A stretch of DNA of 22,636 nt from contig JAVBNA010000045.1 in NCBI GenBank assembly GCA_031551875.1, positions 1-22,636 of the forward strand, written 5' to 3'. Below are positions 7,484-15,794 of the stretch, piece after piece. The stretch is from JAVBNA01 sp031551875 (GTDB taxonomy: Bacteria; Bacillota; Clostridia; Oscillospirales; Acutalibacteraceae). Position numbers and translations under genes: made by a program. The notes under the pieces are model-generated. The model was not told the origin of the DNA and made no database searches. It worked only from the letters and a program-made list of their open reading frames with translations. Within the stretch, counting starts at the first letter, position 1. Every line of letters starts with the position of its first letter.

Positions 7484-9213
7484 AAAAACAGAACAAAATA
7501 TCCATCAGCATGGGTGTGAGAATCACGTCCTTCGCCGTATTTGCCATTCTACTCACACTCATTTTCTACATGTCCAATGTGGCCGACACGTCGCTCAAAA
7601 ATCAGGCCTCCCGCATCAACCAGACGACGCTGGGTTTCTATCGGGACAATGTGGATCAGTCGCTGCACGAGCTTGACCGCTATCTCTACAACTTCATGTT
7701 TGGCAACAACCGCGCGGTGCTGCTCAACATGCCGTGCGGCGAACAGGAACGCTATCTGGCGAAAACCGGGATTTCGGAAGATCTGTCCCAGATGGCCGGC
7801 CTGCACGACATCGCCGAGGGCGTGCTGTTTTACTCTCCGCTGGGGGATGAGGCGGAGTTTGTCATCCGCACCTCGCACGTGCTGAATCTGAGCGAGACCA
7901 GGGCGCTGCGCGAGTATGTGCTCGCGCGGATTAACAACAGCCAAAGCGAGTTTTCACAGGACGAGACCAAGTGGGTGCTGTCAACCGTCGGCGGGCAGCA
8001 CTACCTGCTGCACCTTTTTCAGGTAAACGGCTCCTACTGCGGCGCGTGGGTGAGCGTGACAACGCTCCAGAAGTCGCTTCGGGACATTGATTTTGCGCCC
8101 GACAGCCTTCCCCTGCTGTGCATGGTGGACGGCAGGGTGCTCACGCCATCGCCTCCGCTCGAAACGCTGACGGTTGACCATGAAAGCTGGAAGCAGCTCA
8201 AAGTGGGGGAAACCGAATACCTGCAAATCAGCACGCCGTCGGCGCAGTGCGAGTTCACGGCGGCGGTGCTCATCCCCATGTCAGGGATTACAGAGGAGTG
8301 GGACAGCGGCCTCCTGATTGTCAAGCTGTTCGCCTTTCTGTTTCTGATTGTGCTGAGTGTATTTTTGCTCAGCGGCAATTTCCTCTACCGTCCCTTTAAA
8401 ACGCTTGTGTCCGCGATGCAGCGCGCGGAGGAGGGGGATCTGGATATACAGATCAAAAAGCAGTCCCGCCTCAAGGAATTTGACCACGTATACAGCATTT
8501 TCAACTCCATGACGGCGGAGATCAAAAAGCTGAAAATCAGTGTCTATGAACAGCAGATCTCCGAACAGAAAATTATGCGGCAGTATTTGCAGATGCAGCT
8601 CAAATCCCACTTTTACCTCAATTGCCTGAACATTCTCTATTCGCTTGCACAGTCTCAAAAGTATGAACTGATTCAGGAGCTGATCATGTATCTGACCCGC
8701 TACCTCCGGTATCTGCTCGGCGACGCGTCCCGGCAGGCCACTGTGCGGGAGGAGCTTGACCACATCCGCAATTATATGAAGATCCAGGAGATGCGCCTGC
8801 GCGGCAAGGTGGCCTACCACGAGGACGTCCCCGAACGCTTCATGGACATCCCGATCCTGCCCCTTATGATGCAGACCTTCATTGAAAACGCCATTGAGCA
8901 CTCCATTGATCACGACCAGCAAAATGACATCACCCTCTCAATTACGCAGGGCTATGACGCGGAGTGTGACGGGGTTCGTATCTCCATTTCGGACAACGGG
9001 CCGGGCTTTGAGGAGGCGCAGCTTGTGTGGCTCAACCGTGACGAGACGGTGACAAAGCTGGAATACGATAAGGGCATCGGGATCAACAACATTAAGAATC
9101 GCCTGAAAAATCTCTACGCGGGACGGGCAAGGCTTTATTTCCGCAACGCGGAGCCGCACGGCGCCGTGGTGGAGGTCTGGCTGCCGCTTGAGGGGGATCA
9201 AGAGGAGGAATAG
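7480..9213 (+). CDS. YesM-like membrane sensor histidine kinase
   Basis: The best start is TTG 7480. AGGAGA (7468-7473) lies 6 nt upstream, and the codon overlaps the stop of the binding-protein gene (TTGA), which implies translational coupling. A GTG at 7456 lacks a ribosome binding site. The product has 577 residues: TM1 about 12-33, an extracytoplasmic sensor region of about 240 residues, TM2 about 278-303, HAMP about 303-352, a His_kinase (LytS/YesM type) segment with His377 in QLKSHFYLNCLN, and a HATPase with N-box QTFIENAIEHS (465), SDNGPGF (504) and GIGINNIKNRL (532). The usual QxNPHFLYN motif of the family is altered: Lys-Ser replaces Asn-Pro before the His. It should phosphorylate the regulator encoded 3 bp downstream in response to an external carbohydrate signal (inference). 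Confidence 0.92.
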   Translation: MKKQNKISISMGVRITSFAVFAILLTLIFYMSNVADTSLKNQASRINQTTLGFYRDNVDQSLHELDRYLYNFMFGNNRAVLLNMPCGEQERYLAKTGISEDLSQMAGLHDIAEGVLFYSPLGDEAEFVIRTSHVLNLSETRALREYVLARINNSQSEFSQDETKWVLSTVGGQHYLLHLFQVNGSYCGAWVSVTTLQKSLRDIDFAPDSLPLLCMVDGRVLTPSPPLETLTVDHESWKQLKVGETEYLQISTPSAQCEFTAAVLIPMSGITEEWDSGLLIVKLFAFLFLIVLSVFLLSGNFLYRPFKTLVSAMQRAEEGDLDIQIKKQSRLKEFDHVYSIFNSMTAEIKKLKISVYEQQISEQKIMRQYLQMQLKSHFYLNCLNILYSLAQSQKYELIQELIMYLTRYLRYLLGDASRQATVREELDHIRNYMKIQEMRLRGKVAYHEDVPERFMDIPILPLMMQTFIENAIEHSIDHDQQNDITLSITQGYDAECDGVRISISDNGPGFEEAQLVWLNRDETVTKLEYDKGIGINNIKNRLKNLYAGRARLYFRNAEPHGAVVEVWLPLEGDQEEE

Positions 9214-9216
9214 GGT

Positions 9217-9999
9217 ATGCGGCCGTTGAGTGCGCTGATTGTGGATGACGAGATTTTAGCGGTGGAAACCATACAGGATTATATCTCCTGGAAGCAGCTC
9301 TCCATTGAGGACGTCTTTGCTGCCTGCAGCCTCAGGCAGGCACAGGCGGTTTTTCAGAAAGTCGCGGTGGACATCATGCTTTGTGACATTGAAATGCCGG
9401 GAGGGAGTGGGATGGAACTGCTGCGCTGGGTGCACGAGCGCTATCCGGACACGGTCACGATTTTTCTGACCTGCCATCCCAACTTCCGCTATGCGCAGGA
9501 GGCCATTGCGCTGGGCGCGGCAAACTACCTGCTCAAGCCGATTCCCTTTGACGAACTGCAAATGGCCCTGGAGGGGGCTGTGCAGAAGCGCAGAGCGAGC
9601 CTGGAAAACCTGCGCAACCGTCAGATGAACGAGATTTTCCAGGAGGGGATGGAGGAAACGGCGGAGGAGAGAAGCCCGCAGGATCTTGTGTCACAGGTCA
9701 AGGCTTATATTGACGAAAATCTGGACAGTGAGCTGTCATGCGGCCAGATCAGCAGACAGTTTTTTCTCAGTCCCGACTATCTGACCCGGATTTTCAGGCG
9801 GGAGGAAAACATATCGCTCTCTGAATACATCTGCAAATGCCGCATACAATTCGCCAAAAAGCTTTTGATCTGTACGCAGCACTCTATCAGCCTCATAAGC
9901 GAAAAGGCAGGCTATAGCCACAGTTCCCACTTTTCTAAAATCTTTAAAAGGGAAACGGGGTTCTCCCCCGCCGACTATCGAAAAAAACATATCAGATAG
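9217..9999 (+). CDS. YesN-like response regulator with AraC-type DNA-binding domain
   Basis: ATG 9217 follows GAGGAGG at 8 nt, and only 3 bp separate it from the kinase stop. The 260 residues comprise a receiver domain (acidic pair Asp10-Asp11, phospho-acceptor Asp57 in CDIEMPGG, Lys107 in LKPI) and a C-terminal AraC-type double helix-turn-helix (about 165-258, with SPDYLTRIFRRE, EYICKCRIQFAKKLL and the signature GYSHSSHFSKIFKRETGFSP). Members of this family act as transcription activators of carbohydrate genes. The likely targets are the divergent GH3 gene and its own operon through the 21-bp repeat pair at 5904-5932. No clear terminator follows the gene. Confidence 0.93.
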   Translation: MRPLSALIVDDEILAVETIQDYISWKQLSIEDVFAACSLRQAQAVFQKVAVDIMLCDIEMPGGSGMELLRWVHERYPDTVTIFLTCHPNFRYAQEAIALGAANYLLKPIPFDELQMALEGAVQKRRASLENLRNRQMNEIFQEGMEETAEERSPQDLVSQVKAYIDENLDSELSCGQISRQFFLSPDYLTRIFRREENISLSEYICKCRIQFAKKLLICTQHSISLISEKAGYSHSSHFSKIFKRETGFSPADYRKKHIR

Positions 10000-10049
10000 C
10001 GAGGAAAACGGCTGGTGATGGAAAGTTCATGAGTCATGGCGCATGCGCT

Positions 10050-10455
10050 TGCAGTCAACGCCGATTTGAAAATGTAGAAAAGCGCCAGTTAAATTTTGTC
10101 GTTTATCAGCGGTGGAAAGATGTGCGGAAATCAGGTGTTTCTGTTCTCGAAGAGGGAATTAACGATGTGCTGCTTTTGCGTCATAAACGATTTTCGCTCC
10201 TTGAGTCGGTAGCTCTCGCCCTTGATGTTGATGACGGTACAGTGATGCAGGATGCGGTCAAGAATAGCTGAGGCAATGGTAACATCGGAAAAAACTTCGT
10301 TCCACAGGGAAAAAGCCGTTTCATACCGTCTGGCGATGAGCTGTAAAGAAGAGATTAGCACCCTGAATATCCATCGGGAGATACCCGATTTCGTCGATGA
10401 CGATAAAGCCCTCCTGTTTAAAGTCGCCGTATGCCCGGGTGGTCGTAATCACGCT
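10050..10455 (-). pseudogene. Decayed IS21-family element: IstB C-terminal remnant and probable element end
   Basis: On the minus strand the Walker B region of IstB is legible (FIVIDEIGYLPMDIQGANLF, about 10440-10345). It continues in a different frame as QLIARRYETAF...NEVFSDVTIASAIL, then HCTVINIKGESYRLKERK, to the stop at 10131. A one-base shift separates NLFF from QLIARRYE, and about eight codons are missing after RRYET compared with family members. The N-terminal half with the Walker A P-loop, and all of IstA, are absent. The sequence at about 10050-10095 (CAACGCCGATTTGAAAATG) resembles the repeated tips of IS21 elements, so the element's right end is probably there. Non-functional. Confidence 0.8.
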
Positions 10456-10488
10456 TATTTTCAGGAATAACGCTATCGGCTTTTTTAA

Positions 10489-10536
10489 AAGCCGTGCGCC
10501 GGTTGCCCACATCTGTGAGCAACCGGCGCACGGCTT
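10489..10536 (-). terminator. Long hairpin, probable terminator of the esterase gene
   Basis: A perfect 18-bp stem (AAGCCGTGCGCCGGTTGC at 10489-10506 with its complement at 10519-10536) has a 12-nt loop that can add a CAC/GTG pairing. It lies 40 bp beyond the stop codon of the minus-strand esterase gene. The exiting minus strand reads TTTTAAAAAAG. It could alternatively be an end structure of the neighbouring IS remnant. Confidence 0.7.
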
Positions 10537-10576
10537 AAAAGGGATGTCCATATTTTAGAAAAAGGATTGAATAAAA

Positions 10577-12328
10577 TTACAGGCACATCTGCATGATGAT
10601 GGTCACGTCGCCGACATTGACCTTGCTGTCCTTGTTGGCGTCCGCTGCTCTGAGCTGGCGCGAAGTCAGAGTTTTGCTGCCCGCCAAGTACTGCATGAGC
10701 AGGATGGCATCGGCCACATCGACTTTACCGTCCAGGTTGACGTCGCCGGTCAGAGGCGACTCAGCAAGAACTTGAATGGGCGTGTCCGGAATATCAAGGC
10801 TGATGGACTGCAGATCCGCATTATAGGCATTGATATTCTCGATCCAGACGTATGTGGTCACGTCGTCCTCCAGATCTGCCTCAGCGCGGAAAATGGCATA
10901 TCCAACGATAGTCTCTCCGCTCACGCCGGCGCCGTCCGGGGTCACAACCACAAAGGAATCGCCGTCAGCGGTCAGTGTAAAGCTTTTTTTCGCGCTGATG
11001 CCTTCAAGCGTCAGCAGTTCCTTGTTATACCGGACCGTGCCGCTCATGCCCGCGAAATCTTCACAGTCCACGGCGCGGATGGGCATGACCACGGTGTTGC
11101 CGCCCTCGACGCTGAGGGGCAGTTTGTCGTCCTTCAGTACGACCATTTCGTTTGTTTCCTTGTCTCTCGCGAACTGGCTGAAGAAGTCCCAAACGATGGA
11201 TGCGTAGGAGCCCGAAAGCCAGTGAGGCTGGCCTTCAATTGCAACGACCTTGACCATGTTTACATGATCTTCGTTGAAATAGTCGGCATGGTAATAGTTT
11301 GTGCCGTCCATGCGCACCGTGTAGTTTTTGTCCCCGATCAGGCCGAGGTTTTTGACCGCCGGATCCGCGGAAGTTGCCGTCAGGTTCAGGCATTCCGCCA
11401 GCGTCGTGTTGTGACCCTTGACGCCGTTGATGCCGAACCAGATGTTGAGCGCCTCAACCTGAAGCTCTCCGCCGATGACACGGTTGATGCCATAGGGCAG
11501 CTGGCTGTTCTGCTCAACGCCTCCGCACATCTGGAGAATCGGCAAATCATGCAGCTTGGCCCAATCGGACGCCGGAATGGGCGAACTTGCCGAACGGGTT
11601 CCCGCCAGGGGCTGCCCGCCGACGTTGATGGCGGCGAAAAGGTCAGGGAAACGAATCGCCTCCTGTATGACCGAACGCCCTCCCAAAGAGAAGCCCGCGC
11701 CGTATACGCGGCTTTCATCAATCGGGTAATCCGCTCGTAAGGTGTCCATAATCCAGGGAAGATCCTCCGCGTAGGTTGTCGCGTTGTCCGCCCACGGGAT
11801 GATACAAATGAACCCCTTTTCCGCGGCCAGCTGTGCGTAGCCGTAAGTCTCGGTCATAAAGGTTGTGTTGCCGCTTCCGTGCATGACAATCACAACCGGG
11901 TATTTTTTGGTGTTTCCGGGCTGGAGCGCTTCCAGGGGCGTGTAGGAAACCCACTTCCGGGCTTCGCCGCGCTCGTTGTGCATCTCCTTGCGCGTGTGCA
12001 TGTCCTCTTCCCAGTACCGCAGAACATCGGGATGCATTTCATCGGTATAGTTGAGGAAATAGTAAAAATTTCCTATGATGCTGTCGCCCAGTTCACCGTT
12101 AAAAAAGAAATCAGGGTCAAAATTTGCGTTGCCCAGCGCGCGGTGATGCTGATACAGGTTTTGGTACTTGCCGTTGTCATACGCCTGTATGGCCTCAGTT
12201 TCCGCTGTCCACAAATACCGATACTCAGAGCCTGCTGCGAAGGTCTGTGCGGCAGGCGCGGCAATCATCATAAAGAGCAGCGCGCTCAGTAAAATGGCCA
12301 ATGCTTTTGATAACTTTCCCTTTTTCAT
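10577..12328 (-). CDS. Secreted alpha/beta-hydrolase esterase (LpqC/PHB-depolymerase-like) with cohesin-like domain and C-terminal dockerin
   Basis: ATG 12328 follows GGAGGG at 8 nt and opens directly on a signal peptide (MKKGKLSKALAILLSALLF...TFA), giving 583 residues; longer upstream readings have no ribosome binding site. The catalytic domain (about 100-390) has HGSG at 150, the nucleophile elbow GFSLGG with Ser214, and His369 in QPHWLSG as the likely triad histidine. This fold includes feruloyl and acetyl-xylan esterases (CE1-like) and PHB depolymerases, so the substrate is probably an ester-linked plant polysaccharide (inference). A beta-rich cohesin-like segment follows (about 400-520), then a type I dockerin (527-583) with two calcium loops, DVNLDGKVDVADAI and DANKDSKVNVGDV. 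The dockerin implies assembly onto a cellulosome-like scaffold encoded elsewhere. The gene is divergent from the second sensory operon. Confidence 0.88.
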   Translation of the reverse strand: MKKGKLSKALAILLSALLFMMIAAPAAQTFAAGSEYRYLWTAETEAIQAYDNGKYQNLYQHHRALGNANFDPDFFFNGELGDSIIGNFYYFLNYTDEMHPDVLRYWEEDMHTRKEMHNERGEARKWVSYTPLEALQPGNTKKYPVVIVMHGSGNTTFMTETYGYAQLAAEKGFICIIPWADNATTYAEDLPWIMDTLRADYPIDESRVYGAGFSLGGRSVIQEAIRFPDLFAAINVGGQPLAGTRSASSPIPASDWAKLHDLPILQMCGGVEQNSQLPYGINRVIGGELQVEALNIWFGINGVKGHNTTLAECLNLTATSADPAVKNLGLIGDKNYTVRMDGTNYYHADYFNEDHVNMVKVVAIEGQPHWLSGSYASIVWDFFSQFARDKETNEMVVLKDDKLPLSVEGGNTVVMPIRAVDCEDFAGMSGTVRYNKELLTLEGISAKKSFTLTADGDSFVVVTPDGAGVSGETIVGYAIFRAEADLEDDVTTYVWIENINAYNADLQSISLDIPDTPIQVLAESPLTGDVNLDGKVDVADAILLMQYLAGSKTLTSRQLRAADANKDSKVNVGDVTIIMQMCL

Positions 12329-12472
12329 GTTTTTGTCCCTCCGTTTAATTACTTGAAAAACGATTTGAAAGCTCCTGAAGATGCATTTGTATGAGCGCTT
12401 CACACCCCCCCCGACGGTTTTACCAATACAGACAGCGGCTTAAGTGGAGAAAATCGCTGCAAAGGTTTTCCT

Positions 12473-12501
12473 TTGCATTTTCGCTGTATATATTGTATAA
12501 T
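12473..12501 (+). promoter_or_regulatory. Candidate promoter of the second sensory operon
   Basis: TTGCAT (12473-12478), a 17-nt spacer and a perfect TATAAT (12496-12501) predict a start near 12508 and a leader of about 130 nt before the kinase. A GCAAAGG-TTTT-CCTTTGC hairpin (12459-12476) overlaps the -35 box. A weaker alternative -10 (TAGAAT, 12604-12609) lacks a good -35. Confidence 0.5.
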
Positions 12502-12522
12502 ATTTTGTGTCTTGCATGAAAT

Positions 12523-12551
12523 ATTATAGCATAAACACTTTAAGCTTGTTA
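12523..12551 (-). promoter_or_regulatory. Extended -10 promoter of the esterase gene
   Basis: Read on the minus strand, TGCTATAAT (12531-12523) is a perfect extended -10 element. The position 17 nt upstream holds TAACAA, a poor -35, which is the usual picture for an activator-dependent promoter. The transcript would carry a leader of almost 190 nt, including a G8 run (C8 on the plus strand, 12405-12412). Confidence 0.5.
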
Positions 12552-12583
12552 TAAATATTGTGACCACCATTTTAAATATTGTG
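12552..12583. repeat. Pair of direct repeats TAAATATTGTG, 21 bp apart (candidate AraC-type operator)
   Basis: TAAATATTGTG occurs at 12552-12562 and 12573-12583, in the same orientation and 21 bp apart. A related copy, AATATTTTGTGTC, lies at 12499-12511; its TTGTG core is 53 bp (about five helical turns) from the first repeat. The proximal repeat directly abuts the weak -35 of the esterase promoter, the geometry expected for activation by an AraC-type protein such as the regulator encoded at 15795. The binding assignment is inference. Confidence 0.55.
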
Positions 12584-12640
12584 TCTGCATCGCAAGAACA
12601 TGATAGAATACGAATAAATACTTTGTTGAAGGTGATGGTT

Positions 12641-14329
12641 TTGAAATCTCTGCGGTCCAAAATTTTTCTGCTTACTCTCGTACTCATCATACCCACCATT
12701 GCAATTCTGCTCATGTGCTATGGCCTCTTTGTGTCCACTTATGAAAGCCAGCTCAAGACATCCAGCCAGCAAACCCTCAAGCCCTATGCAAAAGAGATTG
12801 AACTGTCCCTGCAAAACATGAAGTACTATGTCGCTAACAAAACAATTACGCCCGACATTTTTAATGAGTACAGCATGGCCTATTCCTCGGACGACGAATT
12901 GGAGCGGGTGACTGGGATACAGGCGTTGAACCGGGATTTTGTCAGCGATCTGGCCATGTACCCGCATATACAGTCGGTCTTTATTGGCAGCAAAGAAAAT
13001 ATGACTTTTGTCAAAAACTCATTGTGCGATTATCAGCGCCAAAAGGACATTTTTGAAAGAGTAAAACGCTATATGGTTGAAACGCCGAGTGGTGATTATT
13101 TCAAACAGGGCTTTATCCCCTTAGACGTTTACGGAGAATATGTCCTTGTGATTATTGACCAGTATGAAGATCAGTATATTGGTTGCTGGGCAAGCATTTC
13201 TGCGGTTTTGGACAAACTAGACAGTACAAAAATTGCCGGGCTGCACAGCCTGATGCTGATGGATCATAAGTGGCAGTTCATGAGCGACACCTATCCTTCA
13301 CTGGGGGATTTATATAATGACAAAGTCATGGAAAGCTTTATCCCCATTGTGGAGGAGTTTGAAACCCTGCCCTATAGCCTGGTGGCTTTACTTGATAAAT
13401 CGGAAGTTCTCGGCCCCCTCAATCCGATTCAGACGACCTTTTTGCTGTTTTTTGTTTTTCTGTTTGTCATACTGGCTGTCTGCATTTTTTATTTGGTAAC
13501 GAAGATTATTCGGCCGATCAACAACCTTGTGCTTTCCATTGACAGCGTACGCGGCGGCGTTTTTGAAAATATTGACACGGACACGCGTTTGGACAATGAA
13601 ATTCAGAAGGCCTATGACGCGCTGAACGCCTTGATCAATGAAATTGACAGCCTTAAAATTAAAGTGTATGAGGAACAGCTGCATCAGAAGGAGACCGAAA
13701 TTGAACTCTTGCAGCTGCAGATCCAGCCGCACTTTTTTCTCAATTCCCTGAATAATATTCTCAGCTTTGCCCGGACGGAGGAGTATGATTTGGTTCGAAA
13801 AATGACAATCGGCCTGGCAAAACATTTTCAGTATCTATTAAATAACCGAACGTTAATTACGGCGGCGGAAGAGGTTGAGCATACGGAAAACTATCTTCAA
13901 ATTCAAGGGCTGCGCTTTGATAAGCGGTTCACCTACACAATTGAATGCGATGAGGCGCTTTCCGATGAATCCCTCCCGATTTTAACGCTTCAGACCTTTG
14001 CCGAAAACGCTCTGAAATACGCAAAGGGAAGCAGTCAGCCCTTGCACATACAGATTTCCCTTCAAAGGCATCAAGCGCAGGACGAGGCGTTAATGCGAAT
14101 CACGGTGGAAGATACCGGGGACGGATTTGACGAGGACACGCTGGCGACGCTGAACAGCGGGATACAAAAGATGGATGCAAACCGGAAATGCATCGGCATC
14201 TATAATATTCAGCAACGACTGCGCAATCTTTACGGCGATACCTGCGCCCTTTCTTTTTCCAATCACCCATCGGGCGGCGCGCATATTGAAATGCTGCTGC
14301 CAATCACCAGACCAGCGGAGGAAAAATAG
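12641..14329 (+). CDS. YesM-like membrane sensor histidine kinase (second module)
   Basis: TTG 12641 is preceded by AAGGTG (12629-12634) at 6 nt and is preferred over ATG 12635, which lies too close to that site; the product then has 562 residues. TM1 is about 8-30 (SKIFLLTLVLIIPTIAILLM). An extracytoplasmic region of about 230 residues follows, then TM2 about 263-289, HAMP about 290-340 and a canonical YesM/LytS histidine box, QIQPHFFLNSLN, with His364. The ATPase domain has QTFAENALKYA (450), EDTGDGF (489) and CIGIYNIQQRL (517). It is paralogous to the kinase at 7480, but here it is the first gene of its operon, ahead of the binding protein. Likely partners: the lipoprotein encoded 3 bp downstream as ligand receptor, and the AraC-type regulator at 15795 as phosphate acceptor. 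Confidence 0.91.
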   Translation: MKSLRSKIFLLTLVLIIPTIAILLMCYGLFVSTYESQLKTSSQQTLKPYAKEIELSLQNMKYYVANKTITPDIFNEYSMAYSSDDELERVTGIQALNRDFVSDLAMYPHIQSVFIGSKENMTFVKNSLCDYQRQKDIFERVKRYMVETPSGDYFKQGFIPLDVYGEYVLVIIDQYEDQYIGCWASISAVLDKLDSTKIAGLHSLMLMDHKWQFMSDTYPSLGDLYNDKVMESFIPIVEEFETLPYSLVALLDKSEVLGPLNPIQTTFLLFFVFLFVILAVCIFYLVTKIIRPINNLVLSIDSVRGGVFENIDTDTRLDNEIQKAYDALNALINEIDSLKIKVYEEQLHQKETEIELLQLQIQPHFFLNSLNNILSFARTEEYDLVRKMTIGLAKHFQYLLNNRTLITAAEEVEHTENYLQIQGLRFDKRFTYTIECDEALSDESLPILTLQTFAENALKYAKGSSQPLHIQISLQRHQAQDEALMRITVEDTGDGFDEDTLATLNSGIQKMDANRKCIGIYNIQQRLRNLYGDTCALSFSNHPSGGAHIEMLLPITRPAEEK

Positions 14330-14332
14330 AGC

Positions 14333-15793
14333 ATGAATATAAAAAAAGCAGGCCTCATTTTCGCTATATGCTGTTCTCTTGTTTTGTCTGCCTGCCATGC
14401 GGGCCAGAGTACCGTGCCGCTGCCTGAAAAAGAATACAACAAAGTCTCCATGCTGTGGGTTGTCACCACAGGAAAGACGGATGATTTTGATCTCATACAA
14501 GACGAGGTCAACCGGATCACACGTGAGAAGATCGGCGTGGAGGTGGATATTCATATCGCGTCCTCTTTTATCAATCTGGCCAGTGAAAAGCAGATGCTGG
14601 GCAAAGAGGGCATTACCATCGATGTCCCGATCGTGCACAAGTGGGAGCCCTTCGAGGGGGTGGAGCTGGACGCCTTGCTTGCTGAGTACGGGCAGGGGAT
14701 TCTAAGCGCCTTGTCGGAGGAACAGCTGAGCTGGGGGCAACAAAACAAAAAGCAACTGCTTCTTCCTTCAAAAGGTGACAACACGATTTCCGCCGGGGTT
14801 GCTATGCGGAAGGATATTTTGGACAGATATAATATAGATGCCAAAACGATAGGCTCTCTGCACGACTTAGATCTCATATTTCAGAAAATCCGTCAACATG
14901 AACCCACTCTGAAAATGATATCCCCCATCCGAACCGACGGAGCTTTTTTTGCACGCTTCTATCCCTGGATGGGTGTCAACGGCCATTCCTATGCGGTCCT
15001 GGATACGAAAAGCGGAAAAATCGAAAATATATATGAAACCGAAGAATACGCGGCGTACTTGGCGCTTTTCCGAACCTGGTTTTTAAAAGGATATCTTCCT
15101 GACGAGCTGTTCCTGCAAAGCTTAAAGGCGGAAGAGCTGATTAAAACAGGAGAATTGTTTTGCTTTTTAAGCGCGTGTAAGCCGGGCATTGAAGCGGAAC
15201 TCCAAATCGCGACCGGAACACCGATGGTGGTCGTGCCTCTCATGCAACCCAAGGTCACGTATAGCTCTGCGACGGACATTATGTGGGGCATATCCAAGGA
15301 ATCGGAAAATCCAGAGGCGGCCATGAAGTTGTTAAATCTGCTGTACAGCGACCCGGACATCATCAATCTGTTGTCTTACGGTATACGCGGGATGCACTAT
15401 ACCCAAGGTCAGGATACCTTTATTGATTTCCCCGCAGGCATCGACATCACAACCTCCGGGTATCCGCCGAACATCGCATGGTTCGCCCCCAACCAGTCGC
15501 TCTCCTATTTGTGGAAGGGCTATCCCATCGATGTATGGGAGGAGACCGAGGAGTTTGACCGACAGGCGACGCGTTCAGAAGTATTTTATTTCTTTTTTGA
15601 GGATGAAGAATTGGAAAAGAAGATCAGCGATGTTAAAAAGATTGCAGAAAAATACTCCAAGGGCTTAGAGTCGGGCATGATCGACCCCGAGCTGTACCTG
15701 CCCAGCATGCTAGAGGAATTAGACGTGGCGGGTATGCCTGAGATTATGGATGAAATGAATGCTCAATACAGAGCCTGGTTAGGAGAAAAATAG
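14333..15793 (+). CDS. Extracellular solute-binding lipoprotein (second module, DUF3502/LplA-like)
   Basis: ATG 14333 follows GGAGG (14317-14321) at 11 nt, 3 bp after the kinase stop. The 486 residues begin with a clear lipoprotein signal ending LSAC, with Cys21 lipidated. The body matches sugar-binding family 1 proteins. The C-terminal segment (DVWEETEEF...RSEVFYFFFE...YSKGLESGMIDPELYLPSML) fits DUF3502-type LplA proteins. It aligns along its length with the binding protein at 6014 (GQGILSAL, IENIYETEE, AMKLLNLLYSDP, YGIRGMHY), so the two arose by duplication. Relatives deliver oligosaccharides to ABC permeases, but no permease genes are present in this window. Sitting between kinase and regulator, it is best explained as the periplasm-equivalent receptor of the signalling unit (inference). 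The ligand is unknown; the neighbouring esterase suggests a decorated xylan fragment. Confidence 0.87.
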   Translation: MNIKKAGLIFAICCSLVLSACHAGQSTVPLPEKEYNKVSMLWVVTTGKTDDFDLIQDEVNRITREKIGVEVDIHIASSFINLASEKQMLGKEGITIDVPIVHKWEPFEGVELDALLAEYGQGILSALSEEQLSWGQQNKKQLLLPSKGDNTISAGVAMRKDILDRYNIDAKTIGSLHDLDLIFQKIRQHEPTLKMISPIRTDGAFFARFYPWMGVNGHSYAVLDTKSGKIENIYETEEYAAYLALFRTWFLKGYLPDELFLQSLKAEELIKTGELFCFLSACKPGIEAELQIATGTPMVVVPLMQPKVTYSSATDIMWGISKESENPEAAMKLLNLLYSDPDIINLLSYGIRGMHYTQGQDTFIDFPAGIDITTSGYPPNIAWFAPNQSLSYLWKGYPIDVWEETEEFDRQATRSEVFYFFFEDEELEKKISDVKKIAEKYSKGLESGMIDPELYLPSMLEELDVAGMPEIMDEMNAQYRAWLGEK

Positions 15794-15794
15794 C

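Noticed and set aside
8281..8922. 213-codon minus-strand frame opposite the first kinase
   Set aside because: It is the antisense of the TM2/HAMP/histidine-box region and shows no independent features.
10029..10271. 80-codon plus-strand frame after the first regulator
   Set aside because: It is the reverse complement of the IstB remnant and IS21 end; the minus strand has clear family motifs.
10772..11740. 322-codon plus-strand frame opposite the esterase gene
   Set aside because: The minus strand carries signal peptide, GxSxG and dockerin motifs; the plus frame has none and no plausible translation start.
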